From Limnohabitans sp. JirII-31 (GTDB taxonomy: Bacteria > Pseudomonadota > Gammaproteobacteria > Burkholderiales > Burkholderiaceae_C): DNA of 64,000 bases. The notes beneath the pieces were generated by a model, which was given only the letters and a program-made list of their open reading frames with translations, was not told the origin of the DNA and ran no database searches. Below, in pieces: positions 1-7,742 of this stretch. A program made the position numbers and the translations under genes. Positions within the stretch are counted from its first letter, which is position 1. Every line of letters begins with the position of its first letter. The stretch covers positions 226,522 through 290,521 of the forward strand of contig NZ_NESA01000003.1 of the NCBI RefSeq assembly GCF_002778315.1, written 5' to 3'.

Positions 1-1249
1 GCAGGATGTGAAACAGGGCATCGAACAGCGCGTTACAGACTTCTTGCACCACGTAGGTGGCGCCGCTGTACCCCATGAAGGGCGTGCCGGTGTGGCGGCG
101 GATGATGGCGCCCGGAAACGACGCCGGAATGAACGCTGCGCGCATGGGACTGCCCCCCGAGATCTCGCTCAGGTACATGCGCTCGTTGTAGCTGCCAAAC
201 ATGATCAGCGGCGTTTGGGTTTTGACCAACTCGCGCACGGTGGCGTTGTCGGTCTTGGTGCCTGCGGTGCGCGAAACGCTGAAACGGCAAGGCAGGCCCA
301 TCTCAAATTCAAGGAAATTTTTCAGACCGCGTGCATAGGTCTCTCCAGCCACCACCGCAAAGCTGGCGGTGGCAAAGAAGTCTTGCGTGACCGAACGCCA
401 CAAGTCCCACAGTGGCTTCAAGGTGGTGTGTTTTTCACGCTCGATGAAAGGCTCTGGATCGAGGTTGAGCAACTGTCCGAGCTTGCGTAAAAACTGCGTG
501 GTGCTGTGCATGCCAATGGGGGCTTGCAGGTAGGGGCGCTCCAACGCCTCGCACAACATGCGGCCAAATTCGCGGTACATGCAGATGTTCACATCGGCCT
601 CAACGAGGCGCGAGACGTCGGCCAAGTGGCTGCCCAGGGGGAACACCATGTTGACCTCGGCCCCAATGCCCTGAACGAGGCGGCGAATTTCGGCCAAGTC
701 GCTGGCACTGTTGAAGGTGCCGTATGAGGGGCCAATGATGTTGACGCGGGGTTTTTCACCTGCGGGTCGCTCGGCGAATGGTTTGCGGGCAGGCACTTTG
801 CGCAAGCCGTACTCGCTCCACAACCAATACATGGCGCGGTTGGCACACTGCCATTGGTCTTCGTCAATGGTGCGTGGCAAAAAGCGGGCAATGTTGGTGC
901 CCTCAGGTGTCACGCCACCCCCAATCATTTCGGCGATGGAGCCGGTGACCACCACGGCAGGGAGTTCGGGGTCGAGTGTGGCGTGGGCACGTTTCATGGC
1001 ACCTTCGGTGCCCTCTCGGCCGAGTTGCTCTTCGGCCAGGCCCGTCACCACAATGGGCAGTTCATGCGGCGGCAGTGCATCGGTGTAATGCAGCACAGAG
1101 GTGACAGGCAAGTTTTCGCAACCCACAGGGCCGTCGATGACCACTTGCAATCCCTTGATGGCGGTGAACACATACACCGCACCCCAGTAACCGCCTGCAC
1201 GGTCGTGGTCGAGGATCAAGGGCGACTTGGGCAGATTTGGCTGGCTCAT
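1..1249 (-). CDS. bchZ: Chlorophyllide reductase subunit Z, partial
   Basis: BchZ is one of two nitrogenase component 1-like subunits of chlorophyllide a oxidoreductase, which reduces ring B on the way to bacteriochlorophyllide a. It works with BchY and receives electrons from the iron protein BchX. The frame is open for 416 codons from the ATG at 1249 and leaves the window at base 1, so the C-terminus is missing. The protein begins [20 protein letters not shown] and ends here in [15 protein letters not shown], a stretch typical of BchZ. The ATG overlaps the bchY stop (ATGA), so the two are translationally coupled. The puf genes often follow, but this lies outside the window. Confidence 0.95.
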   Translation of the reverse strand, partial: MSQPNLPKSPLILDHDRAGGYWGAVYVFTAIKGLQVVIDGPVGCENLPVTSVLHYTDALPPHELPIVVTGLAEEQLGREGTEGAMKRAHATLDPELPAVVVTGSIAEMIGGGVTPEGTNIARFLPRTIDEDQWQCANRAMYWLWSEYGLRKVPARKPFAERPAGEKPRVNIIGPSYGTFNSASDLAEIRRLVQGIGAEVNMVFPLGSHLADVSRLVEADVNICMYREFGRMLCEALERPYLQAPIGMHSTTQFLRKLGQLLNLDPEPFIEREKHTTLKPLWDLWRSVTQDFFATASFAVVAGETYARGLKNFLEFEMGLPCRFSVSRTAGTKTDNATVRELVKTQTPLIMFGSYNERMYLSEISGGSPMRAAFIPASFPGAIIRRHTGTPFMGYSGATYVVQEVCNALFDALFHIL

Positions 1250-2799
1250 GACCCCATCTCCTCGGCTTTGCGTTTTTTCAACAGCTTGTCCAGCTGGCGG
1301 CGGGTTTCGGTCTTGAACTCTGGGCGATCTTTGGGCACGGACTCCCAGATGCCCGCCGCATGGCCTGCGCCCACGTCGCCAAAGAAACTCTTCATCGCGT
1401 CGAAGCGGCTTTGGTTGCCCATAGCCGCCTGCACCACCTGCACCAAGGAACCCGCACCCGCCACGCCCATCAGAGGACGCGCAGAAATCAGGTTGGTGAA
1501 GTACAGCGAGGGCACGCTGTTTTGCTTGGCGATTTGCACCACCGGTGTCGTACCAATGGCCAACTGGGGCCGGTACTCGTACATGGCGTGAAGGTCTTGC
1601 TCCAGTGAAGCGCGCATTTGCACTTGCACGCCCTTGGCCTGTAACCAAGCGATGTCGTGCGCGTTCCACTCTGTGGCCGGACACGCCGAGCCCACGTAAC
1701 GCAAGTCGGCACCGCACTCGATGAGCAAGCGGCCCACCAGCAATTCAGAACCCTCGTAGCCACTGAGCGTGATGCGGCCTGAAATTGGCTTTTGCATCAA
1801 GAGGCCACGCATTTGCGTCAGGGCTTGGTTGCGCGACAAATCAATCTGAGACTGCGCCAAACCAGCGGCCTGCCCAATGTTTTGCAACCAGTCTTGCGTG
1901 CCTTCTAGACCCACAGGCGCGGAGCCCACCACGGGGCGTCCCGCAGCTTTGAACTCGCGCACACTGGCGGTGTAAAAAGGGTGGATGGCGGCAGCCACGC
2001 TGCAGTCGAGCGCGGCATACAGCTCACGCCATTCGCGTGTGGGGACCACGGGGCCTGCGGCCAAGCCCATGGGTTCGAGCATCTGCCCAATGATGACGGG
2101 GTCGGCCGGGAACATTTCGCCCAGCAATGCAACGGTGGGCTTGCTGCCACGTCCGGCGCGCGGTGCGGCCACCGGGCCACTGATGATTTCTTCGCGGGCG
2201 TATTTCAACATCGCACCCGCCAGCACATCTTTGGCCTCTGCGTGGGTGGGCACACCAAAGCCCGGCACATCGATGCCGATGATGCGCACGCCGTTGATCT
2301 CTTTGGGCAACAGTTGCAGAGGCACCCCACTGGCGGTGGGGACGCACAGGTTGATGATGATCACCGTGTCGACCTGAGCCGGATCAGCTTGCGCATGCAC
2401 GGCCTCACGAATGTCTTCAAACAGTTTGCCCGTGACGAGTGACTCAGAGTTGAAGGGCACGTAGCCCACGCTGCGGCGCGCACCGTAGAAATGCGAGGTG
2501 AACGTCAGGCCATACACACAGCATGCCGAGCCCGACAAGATAGTCGCCGTGCGTTTCATGCGCAAGCCCACGCGAAGCGAACCAAAAGCGGGGCACATGC
2601 TCTGTGGCTGATCGTGCGGACCAGCGTCTGGCTGGCGCGGGTAATCGCGTGCGTATTGATCGAGCACGTCGGATTTGCCTGCCTCTTTGGCAGCGGCCAC
2701 CATGGCCTCGGTGCCAGCATGGCAACCCATGCCGTCGCCTTGCAGGCCTGCTGGGTTGGCAGCTTGCGGGCTTGGGTGAATCGGGATGGTGCGTGTCAT
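1246..2799 (-). CDS. bchY: Chlorophyllide reductase subunit Y
   Basis: BchY is the second nitrogenase component 1-like subunit of chlorophyllide a oxidoreductase and forms the catalytic BchYZ complex. The 517-residue product has the expected size. Cysteines at about 26, 69, 93 and 94 ([24 protein letters not shown]) lie where the family places its iron-sulfur ligands. The gene sits 35 bases after bchX and overlaps bchZ by four bases, so bchCXYZ reads as one operon. Expression is probably controlled from the bchC promoter upstream. Recognition rests on strong residue-level familiarity with the family. Confidence 0.97.
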   Translation of the reverse strand: MTRTIPIHPSPQAANPAGLQGDGMGCHAGTEAMVAAAKEAGKSDVLDQYARDYPRQPDAGPHDQPQSMCPAFGSLRVGLRMKRTATILSGSACCVYGLTFTSHFYGARRSVGYVPFNSESLVTGKLFEDIREAVHAQADPAQVDTVIIINLCVPTASGVPLQLLPKEINGVRIIGIDVPGFGVPTHAEAKDVLAGAMLKYAREEIISGPVAAPRAGRGSKPTVALLGEMFPADPVIIGQMLEPMGLAAGPVVPTREWRELYAALDCSVAAAIHPFYTASVREFKAAGRPVVGSAPVGLEGTQDWLQNIGQAAGLAQSQIDLSRNQALTQMRGLLMQKPISGRITLSGYEGSELLVGRLLIECGADLRYVGSACPATEWNAHDIAWLQAKGVQVQMRASLEQDLHAMYEYRPQLAIGTTPVVQIAKQNSVPSLYFTNLISARPLMGVAGAGSLVQVVQAAMGNQSRFDAMKSFFGDVGAGHAAGIWESVPKDRPEFKTETRRQLDKLLKKRKAEEMGS

Positions 2800-2834
2800 G
2801 AGCTGTTCCTGTGAGGTGTCTTGTATTGCTGCGT

Positions 2835-3839
2835 TTAGGCAGCGTCGTAGACCACTTCCAGCGAGGGTTTGATGTTTTCGTCTTTGCCCACCATGTCAAA
2901 CACGGTGGCAGGTTCAAGCACCACATTGCGGCCCACCACATCGGCGCTGAACAAGCCCAGCAATTGGTCTTGCGTTTGTGGCTTGGGACGCTGGGGTGGC
3001 GCCTCGGCCACGTTCTTGGCCAACTCGGCAAACAGCGGGCCCCATTCACCATCAGGGCGGCCAATGATTTCGTAGCTGGCGCTCTTGCGGCGGATGTCTT
3101 CGTTGGCCGGAATGGAGGCCAGCACCGGAATGCCAGCGTTGCTGGCAAAGGCCTGGGCTTCGCCCGTGCCGTCGTCCTTGTTGATGACCATGCCTGCCAC
3201 GCCGACGTTGCCACCGAGCTTGCGGAAATACTCCACCGCCGAGCACACGTTGTTGGCCACATACAGGGACTGCAAGTCGTTGCTGGCCACCACGATGACT
3301 TTTTGGCACATGTCGCGGGCAATCGGCAAACCGAAGCCACCGCACACCACATCGCCCAGAAAATCGAGCAGCACGTAGTCAAAGCCCCAGTCGTGAAAGC
3401 CCAGTTTTTCGAGCGTTTCAAAGCCGTGGATGATGCCGCGTCCGCCGCAGCCACGACCGACTTCAGGGCCGCCGAGTTCCATGGCAAACACACCATCGCG
3501 CTTGAAGCACACGTCGCCAATGCTGACCGCTTGGCCCGATAGCTTCAGACGCGAAGAGGTCTCGATGATGGTGGGACAGGCCTTGCCGCCAAACAGCAAG
3601 CTGGTGGTGTCGCTCTTGGGGTCGCAACCGATGAGCAGCACTTTTTTGCCTTGCTGGGCCATCATGTAAGACAGGTTGGCCAGCGTGAAGCTTTTGCCAA
3701 TACCGCCCTTGCCGTAGATCGCAATGATTTGCGTCTCTTTGGTCACTTCGCTCGTGCTCACGGTGTCGGGCTCGACATCGGCCTCACGGCGCAGAACTTC
3801 TACGAACTTGATGGGTTGTGTGGTGGTGTCGGTGTTCAT
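2835..3839 (-). CDS. bchX: Chlorophyllide reductase iron protein subunit X
   Basis: BchX is the NifH-like ATPase that passes electrons to BchYZ. The Walker A motif GKGGIGKS lies at residues 43-50. Candidate cluster ligands are the cysteines in VGRGCGGRG and DVVCGGFG, at the positions used in the BchL/NifH family. An in-frame ATG at 3854 would add five residues. The ATG at 3839 is preferred because it overlaps the bchC stop (ATGA), the arrangement used throughout this operon. It gives 334 residues. The gene lies between bchC and bchY in the standard bchCXYZ order. Confidence 0.97.
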   Translation of the reverse strand: MNTDTTTQPIKFVEVLRREADVEPDTVSTSEVTKETQIIAIYGKGGIGKSFTLANLSYMMAQQGKKVLLIGCDPKSDTTSLLFGGKACPTIIETSSRLKLSGQAVSIGDVCFKRDGVFAMELGGPEVGRGCGGRGIIHGFETLEKLGFHDWGFDYVLLDFLGDVVCGGFGLPIARDMCQKVIVVASNDLQSLYVANNVCSAVEYFRKLGGNVGVAGMVINKDDGTGEAQAFASNAGIPVLASIPANEDIRRKSASYEIIGRPDGEWGPLFAELAKNVAEAPPQRPKPQTQDQLLGLFSADVVGRNVVLEPATVFDMVGKDENIKPSLEVVYDAA

Positions 3840-4789
3840 GCGGAAGCACTCCAATCCAGGATCATCTTGAGACAGCTCGCATCTCCGAAGGCGGTCTCGT
3901 AGGCAGAACCAGCTTGTGTCGATGGCTGGGTGTGGGTGATCAAACCGTCAAGGGACAAACGACCGGTGTGCACCAGCTCGCTGACGGCCAGTAAATCGGG
4001 GCGCTTCCACTCGGCAGCGATGCGCATGCGTGCTTCACGCATGAAGGCTGGGGCGTAGGCAAATTTCAGGTCTTGTTTGTAGAAACCAGCCAGCACCAGT
4101 TCGCCGCCGGGGCGCAAGCGCTGGATCAGACTGTCAAGCAGGCTGCCGTCACCGCTCACGTCGTAAATCGCGGCATAGTCGCGACGCGGGTCGTCTTGCG
4201 GTTGAATCACGGTGTAGCCCTGGGCACCCGCAAAACGCGCGGCCTGGGTTTCCCACACGGTAGGTGCTGGCAGCCCGGCAGCCACGGTCAGACGCGCCAG
4301 CAAACGGCCCATGACGCCATGGCCAATGATCAGCTCTGGCGCAGCAAAGGGTTCTTGCTGCCCACCACCAGACACCGCGTGGTAGGCCGTGGCAGCCAGC
4401 GCCAGCAGCACAGCCTGGGCACCCAAATGGTCGGCCACTGGCATGACTTTTTGAGCCGTGACCACCAAGCGTGAAGCCGCACCCCCAAACAAACTTTTGA
4501 CACCAGAAAAACAGTTGGCACCTGGCACGAAGACGCGCTGCCCTTCTTGCACGCCGGTGTCTGTGGCCGAACGAACCACACGACCCACCGTTTCGTAGCC
4601 CGGCACCAAGGGGTATCCCATGCCTGGAAATGGCGGCATGCTGCCGTCCCAAAGCATGCGCTCGGTCCCGGTGCTGATGCCGCTGTATTCGACGGCGACC
4701 TCCAGTTGCCCAGCCTGCAAATCAGGCAAGTCCAAGGCCTGCAAGCTCAATTGCTTGGGGCTGTTGAAAACGACGGCTTGAGATTTCAT
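3836..4789 (-). CDS. bchC: Bacteriochlorophyllide a dehydrogenase (hydroxyethyl oxidation)
   Basis: BchC oxidises the 3-hydroxyethyl group of 3-desacetyl-3-hydroxyethyl bacteriochlorophyllide a to the acetyl group, a late step in bacteriochlorophyll a synthesis. The 317-residue product is a medium-chain dehydrogenase. Its N-terminus carries the family signature EYSGISTGTERMLWDG followed by MPPFPGMGYPLVPGYETVG. The start is fixed by this N-terminal match. Two PpsR-type boxes lie directly upstream and one comes within four bases of the ATG, so repression under oxygen or light is likely. This is the first gene of the bchCXYZ operon. Confidence 0.96.
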   Translation of the reverse strand: MKSQAVVFNSPKQLSLQALDLPDLQAGQLEVAVEYSGISTGTERMLWDGSMPPFPGMGYPLVPGYETVGRVVRSATDTGVQEGQRVFVPGANCFSGVKSLFGGAASRLVVTAQKVMPVADHLGAQAVLLALAATAYHAVSGGGQQEPFAAPELIIGHGVMGRLLARLTVAAGLPAPTVWETQAARFAGAQGYTVIQPQDDPRRDYAAIYDVSGDGSLLDSLIQRLRPGGELVLAGFYKQDLKFAYAPAFMREARMRIAAEWKRPDLLAVSELVHTGRLSLDGLITHTQPSTQAGSAYETAFGDASCLKMILDWSASA

Positions 4790-4792
4790 AGC

Positions 4793-4810
4793 TGTATTCT
4801 TTACCTTACA
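4793..4810 (-). promoter_or_regulatory. PpsR/CrtJ-type operator, bchC proximal
   Basis: TGT at 4793-4795 and ACA at 4808-4810 are separated by exactly 12 bases, the PpsR/CrtJ consensus. The box ends four bases before the bchC ATG and covers the expected ribosome-binding region. It lies eight bases from a second box. The repressor gene itself is not in the window. Confidence 0.75.
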
Positions 4811-4818
4811 TTGTCATA

Positions 4819-4836
4819 TGTCAAAGTTAATTGACA
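4819..4836 (-). promoter_or_regulatory. PpsR/CrtJ-type operator, bchC distal
   Basis: The sequence TGTCAAAGTTAATTGACA is a perfect TGT-N12-ACA box with an extended TGTCAA/TTGACA symmetry. It overlaps the last codons and stop of crtF. The eight-base gap (4811-4818) to the proximal box matches the spacing known for cooperative CrtJ binding at the bchC promoter of Rhodobacter capsulatus. Confidence 0.8.
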
Positions 4837-6041
4837 CTTTTTTCAATACCAACGGGTAAACACTTAGATTTACGCCCCAAAAGTATCTGGGCGTGTATGG
4901 GCATGGCGTTGGGCACCCGCTCGACATGGGTGAAGCCAGCCGCTTTGATCATGTCCATCAACTCTTGCGGGGTGCGCAGGCGTCCATCCCCCATGGCCAG
5001 CAGATAAAAATGGAAATAAGCATCGACCGAGGCGTCGTTTGAGCCCCCTCCAGGCTCGGACAGGGCCATCGGCTCGGCCACCAAAATAGTGCCCCCGACA
5101 GGCAAGGCGTCGTAGGCTTTTTGCAAAATCTGACGCACCACGGCATCGGGGTGGTCGTGGGCCACACGGACCAAGCTGATGAGGTCAGCCCCTTGAGGCA
5201 AAGGGTCATCCAGAAAACTTCCCGGGTGCAGGCTGACCCGATCACTCAAGCCCTTGGCTTGAAGGTTTTCGCGCGCCAACGACAGCACGGGGGGCAAGTC
5301 AAACATCATGAAGTTCAGGTGTGGCGCATGCACGGCCAACTCGCTCACAAACCGACCCCGGCCTGCCCCCACGTCGAGTACGCAGCGGTGTTCGCCAAAA
5401 AAATACGACGACAAAATCTCTTGCACCACAAAGCCTTGAGAGGCCGCCATCAGCTCGGAGTACCGGGTGAACTTGTCTACACCGTTCGCGTCAGGTGTGG
5501 GTGCGGATTTGACATGCGCATAGGGCCAGTAATCGGCCATGCCACCGCGCCAAGCGTCGCCCAAGAAGTGCAATGGGTCCTGCATGTCTTGGTAGAGCAA
5601 ATGGTTGTGCTCAATCATTTGAGCAATGCCCTCATGTTGTGCGAGTGGCACGCCCAAGGGACCGAGGCCATAACGCCCATGACTGCGTTGCTCTAACAGG
5701 CCCAAGGCCACGGCAGACAGGAGCAAGCGCTGCAAAACACTGGGAGCGAGCTTTGTGCGACGCGCTAGCTCTGCCAGATCGGCGGGAGCATGGTGCAAGG
5801 CCCGAAACAAGTCCAGACGCACACACGCCAGCAGAACTTGGCTGTGCACAAAACCGGACATGAGGTCAAACAGCTTGTGTGTGCGCCGGCGCGTGAGCCA
5901 GCGGGTCAAAGGGTTGCTCAAAGACCACCGGTACAAGCCCGGATGCGCATACCAGCGCTCAAGCTGGGCTTGCCAGAGGTCTTTGAATGTGGTCCTCGCA
6001 CGATGGCCGGCGACAGTGGTCAGATCGAGTGGCTGAGACAT
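4827..6041 (-). CDS. crtF: Demethylspheroidene O-methyltransferase
   Basis: CrtF transfers a methyl group from S-adenosylmethionine to the C-1 hydroxyl of the carotenoid, completing spheroidene-type pigments of the photosystem. The product has 404 residues. The N-terminal half is a helical dimerisation region (RRTHKLFDLMSGFVHSQVL) and the C-terminal half a Rossmann fold with the SAM motif VLDVGAGRGRF. The open frame extends upstream to 6239, into crtE, but homology begins at MSQPLDLTTVAGHRARTTF, so the ATG at 6041 was chosen. It follows crtE after 37 bases. Its stop overlaps the distal PpsR box of bchC. Confidence 0.93.
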   Translation of the reverse strand: MSQPLDLTTVAGHRARTTFKDLWQAQLERWYAHPGLYRWSLSNPLTRWLTRRRTHKLFDLMSGFVHSQVLLACVRLDLFRALHHAPADLAELARRTKLAPSVLQRLLLSAVALGLLEQRSHGRYGLGPLGVPLAQHEGIAQMIEHNHLLYQDMQDPLHFLGDAWRGGMADYWPYAHVKSAPTPDANGVDKFTRYSELMAASQGFVVQEILSSYFFGEHRCVLDVGAGRGRFVSELAVHAPHLNFMMFDLPPVLSLARENLQAKGLSDRVSLHPGSFLDDPLPQGADLISLVRVAHDHPDAVVRQILQKAYDALPVGGTILVAEPMALSEPGGGSNDASVDAYFHFYLLAMGDGRLRTPQELMDMIKAAGFTHVERVPNAMPIHAQILLGRKSKCLPVGIEKSVN

Positions 6042-6078
6042 GTGGATTCTTTCGCGTGAGGAGGTATTCAGCCCGCGC

Positions 6079-6993
6079 TCAGTGCGGCGTGCTGACTCGG
6101 CCAGAGGCCAAGCTCGCATGAGCTTTGAAATAACCATCGCACAGCGCCTTGGGCACCAAGCGTTCAGCTTCGTGCTGCACCAACTGACACAACATGTCAC
6201 GGTAAGAGCAAGGAGGGATAGATGAAGCCGCTTGGTCAATCAGGCGGTCAAAATGTGCGATGGCCCCTTCCAGGCCTAGCGCTTGTGCTGAGCTGGGCCG
6301 CGCATGCAACACGTCCTGACCAACTGGCTTGCCCAAGCTGGCAGCATCGGCGATCACGTCCCGGATATCGTCTGCCACTTGATACGCCTCACCCAAATAC
6401 GCCCCCAGGGGTGTCCAAGGTTCGGGGGGATGGCCACTGCTGAGTGCGCCCGCGCGGGTCGCTGAAACGAACAACGCTCCGGTCTTGGCCCTTTGATATC
6501 GCCCCAGGTCGGCACTGATTTCGCACTCCCAGGCCTGACCAGCCACGATGCCATGGGGCAAGCCCACGCCCTGCGTCAAGTTGTTCATCAAGGTCAAAAG
6601 TCGCTCGGTGTGCGGAGCTCCGGCTTGCAGCATGACCCGATAGGCCATGACGATCAGTCCGTCCCCAGCCAGCAACGCCAGCGGTTCGCTGAATGCCTTG
6701 TGCACAGAGGGGCGACCGCGCCTGGTGTCGGCATTGTCAAAAGCAGGCATATCGTCGTGTACCAGCGAAGCGCAATGCATCAGCTCCAGGGCCACCGCAG
6801 CGGCATTGGTCAACTCGGGCGCATCGTCACCGCATGCAGCAGCCACCGCCATGCACAACTGGGGCCGAATGCGGGCTCCTCCCGAAAAAACCGCATGCCG
6901 CATCGCGGCGACCAAACGCGGCGGGGCCCCGTCCCCCACCGCTTGCTCGAAATGGATGCGCAAGGCTTGCTCGGTGCGTGTCAATAAACTCAT
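6079..6993 (-). CDS. crtE: Geranylgeranyl diphosphate synthase
   Basis: CrtE condenses isopentenyl diphosphate with shorter prenyl diphosphates to make C20 geranylgeranyl diphosphate, the precursor of carotenoids and of the bacteriochlorophyll tail. The 304-residue product has both aspartate-rich motifs: DDMPAFD at 80-86 and DDIRD near residue 210. The motif GGARIRPQL near residue 39 is also typical. A housekeeping IspA farnesyl synthase would look similar, but the position before crtF and behind PpsR boxes points to CrtE. It is the first gene of the crtEF unit and the outermost photosynthesis gene on this side. Confidence 0.93.
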   Translation of the reverse strand: MSLLTRTEQALRIHFEQAVGDGAPPRLVAAMRHAVFSGGARIRPQLCMAVAAACGDDAPELTNAAAVALELMHCASLVHDDMPAFDNADTRRGRPSVHKAFSEPLALLAGDGLIVMAYRVMLQAGAPHTERLLTLMNNLTQGVGLPHGIVAGQAWECEISADLGRYQRAKTGALFVSATRAGALSSGHPPEPWTPLGAYLGEAYQVADDIRDVIADAASLGKPVGQDVLHARPSSAQALGLEGAIAHFDRLIDQAASSIPPCSYRDMLCQLVQHEAERLVPKALCDGYFKAHASLASGRVSTPH

Positions 6994-7015
6994 GGAACCT
7001 CCGATACGGAAGACT

Positions 7016-7033
7016 TGTCAACTGAAACTGACA
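7016..7033 (-). promoter_or_regulatory. PpsR/CrtJ-type operator, crtE proximal
   Basis: TGTCAACTGAAACTGACA is a perfect TGT-N12-ACA box. It lies 22 bases before the crtE ATG and downstream of the predicted -10 box. Its centre is 52 bases, about five helical turns, from the second box. Confidence 0.78.
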
Positions 7034-7045
7034 AATACAAGTGTC

Positions 7046-7073
7046 AATATAGTCTTAATATTTTTGCTGTCAA
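7046..7073 (-). promoter_or_regulatory. crtE: Predicted sigma70-type promoter of crtE
   Basis: On the minus strand TTGACA (7073-7068) is followed after 16 bases by TATATT (7051-7046), a good sigma70 match. The -35 hexamer lies inside the distal PpsR box and an extra TGTCAA half-site overlaps the -10, so a bound repressor would block polymerase. Confidence 0.65.
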
Positions 7074-7085
7074 TCCTAATTGACA
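7068..7085 (-). promoter_or_regulatory. PpsR/CrtJ-type operator, crtE distal
   Basis: TGTCAATCCTAATTGACA is a perfect TGT-N12-ACA box with TGTCAAT/ATTGACA outer symmetry. It contains the predicted -35 hexamer of the crtE promoter. Confidence 0.8.
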
Positions 7086-7168
7086 CCAACCCTCATGATG
7101 AACACAAAATTACAGAATCACCATGCGCGACCAAGCCCAGCTACCATGCCCACCCAAGGGGGCGCACC

Positions 7169-7348
7169 ATGGGCATTTGGTTGGAGTTAGGTATTTTTGG
7201 GTTGGTATTTGTGTTTGCTTTTTGGCAAATGCACGATGTGCGCAAGGCACAAGAAAAAACTCGTCAGCAGCGGGCTTTGGAGCAAACTCGCAAGGAGGCG
7301 GCATCGACGCAAACGACAGACGCCAACACTCAAAACGAAACCACCTAA
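7169..7348 (+). CDS. Small single-span membrane protein
   Basis: This 59-residue ORF begins MGIWLELGIFGLVFVFAFWQ, a strongly hydrophobic segment that can span the membrane once. It continues with a charged, probably helical tail (DVRKAQEKTRQQRALEQTRKE) and a low-complexity Thr/Asn end. A clear Shine-Dalgarno run of AAGGGGG (7156-7162) stands six bases before the ATG, which fixes the start inside a longer open frame. It is divergent from crtE and faces the possible RNA element downstream. I do not recognise the family. The signal anchor plus coiled-coil-like tail resembles other short inner-membrane proteins, but no function can be assigned. Confidence 0.65.
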   Translation: MGIWLELGIFGLVFVFAFWQMHDVRKAQEKTRQQRALEQTRKEAASTQTTDANTQNETT

Positions 7349-7438
7349 GCTTAGGGTGAGCAGCGAATTGCGGTCAACGCAGTACGGTTGAGGACAAACA
7401 ACTTAGTTGAGCGACGATTGCATGCCGAGCCCCCCCGA

Positions 7439-7610
7439 TCAGAGATGGAAAGGCGGCTTCACATACATGTGGGGACAGCAAAGAACTGTTTGTATGTGCT
7501 GGTTGAGATGGACTTGTCCTCTCGACCTTTCATAGTTTGGCCGTTTTAATCACAGCCAAACTCATCTCTGAAATTCAGTGACATCCATCGTCACATGGAG
7601 AACGGCCAAA
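7439..7610. ncRNA. Candidate structured RNA or element with nested inverted repeats
   Basis: The only gap above 300 bases (7349-7653) holds a compact set of inverted repeats. A closing helix pairs 7439-7447 with 7563-7571 (9 bp). It encloses three hairpins: 7460-7467/7491-7498 (8 bp, with an inner ACAG/CTGT), 7501-7508/7520-7527 (8 bp with one G-U) and 7534-7541/7555-7562 (8 bp). A competing 10-bp helix pairs 7536-7545 with 7601-7610 and would break the third hairpin. The strand is unknown. No known RNA family was recognised. An eroded insertion element is the main alternative. Confidence 0.4.
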
Positions 7611-7645
7611 AGAAAAGCACTTAGGCGTTTCCGCTCTAAGTGCTT
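7605..7645 (-). terminator. Terminator after tRNA-His
   Basis: AAGCACTTAG (7615-7624) and CTAAGTGCTT (7636-7645) form a 10-bp stem with an 11-base loop. On the minus strand it is followed by TTCTTTT, as expected for intrinsic termination of the tRNA-His transcript. A poorer T-rich run on the plus side could let it act both ways. Confidence 0.7.
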
Positions 7646-7653
7646 GCTTTATT

Positions 7654-7730
7654 TGGGGTGGCTGATGGGGCTCGAACCCACGACAACAGGAATCACAATC
7701 CTGGACTCTACCAACTGAGCTACAGCCACC
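7654..7730 (-). tRNA. tRNA-His (GTG)
   Basis: The cloverleaf is complete: the GTGGCTG/CAGCCAC acceptor stem, D arm, anticodon loop TTGTGAT with anticodon GTG, and the T arm GTGGGTTCGAGCCCC. The extra 5' G (-1) specific to tRNA-His is encoded opposite C73, and CCA is encoded at 7654-7656. Confidence 0.97.
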
Positions 7731-7742
7731 GTAGAGGCAATA

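Noticed and set aside
7439..7571. Insertion element with 9-bp terminal repeats
   Set aside because: The closing arms could be terminal repeats, but no target-site duplication and no transposase are seen. It is kept as the alternative to an RNA.
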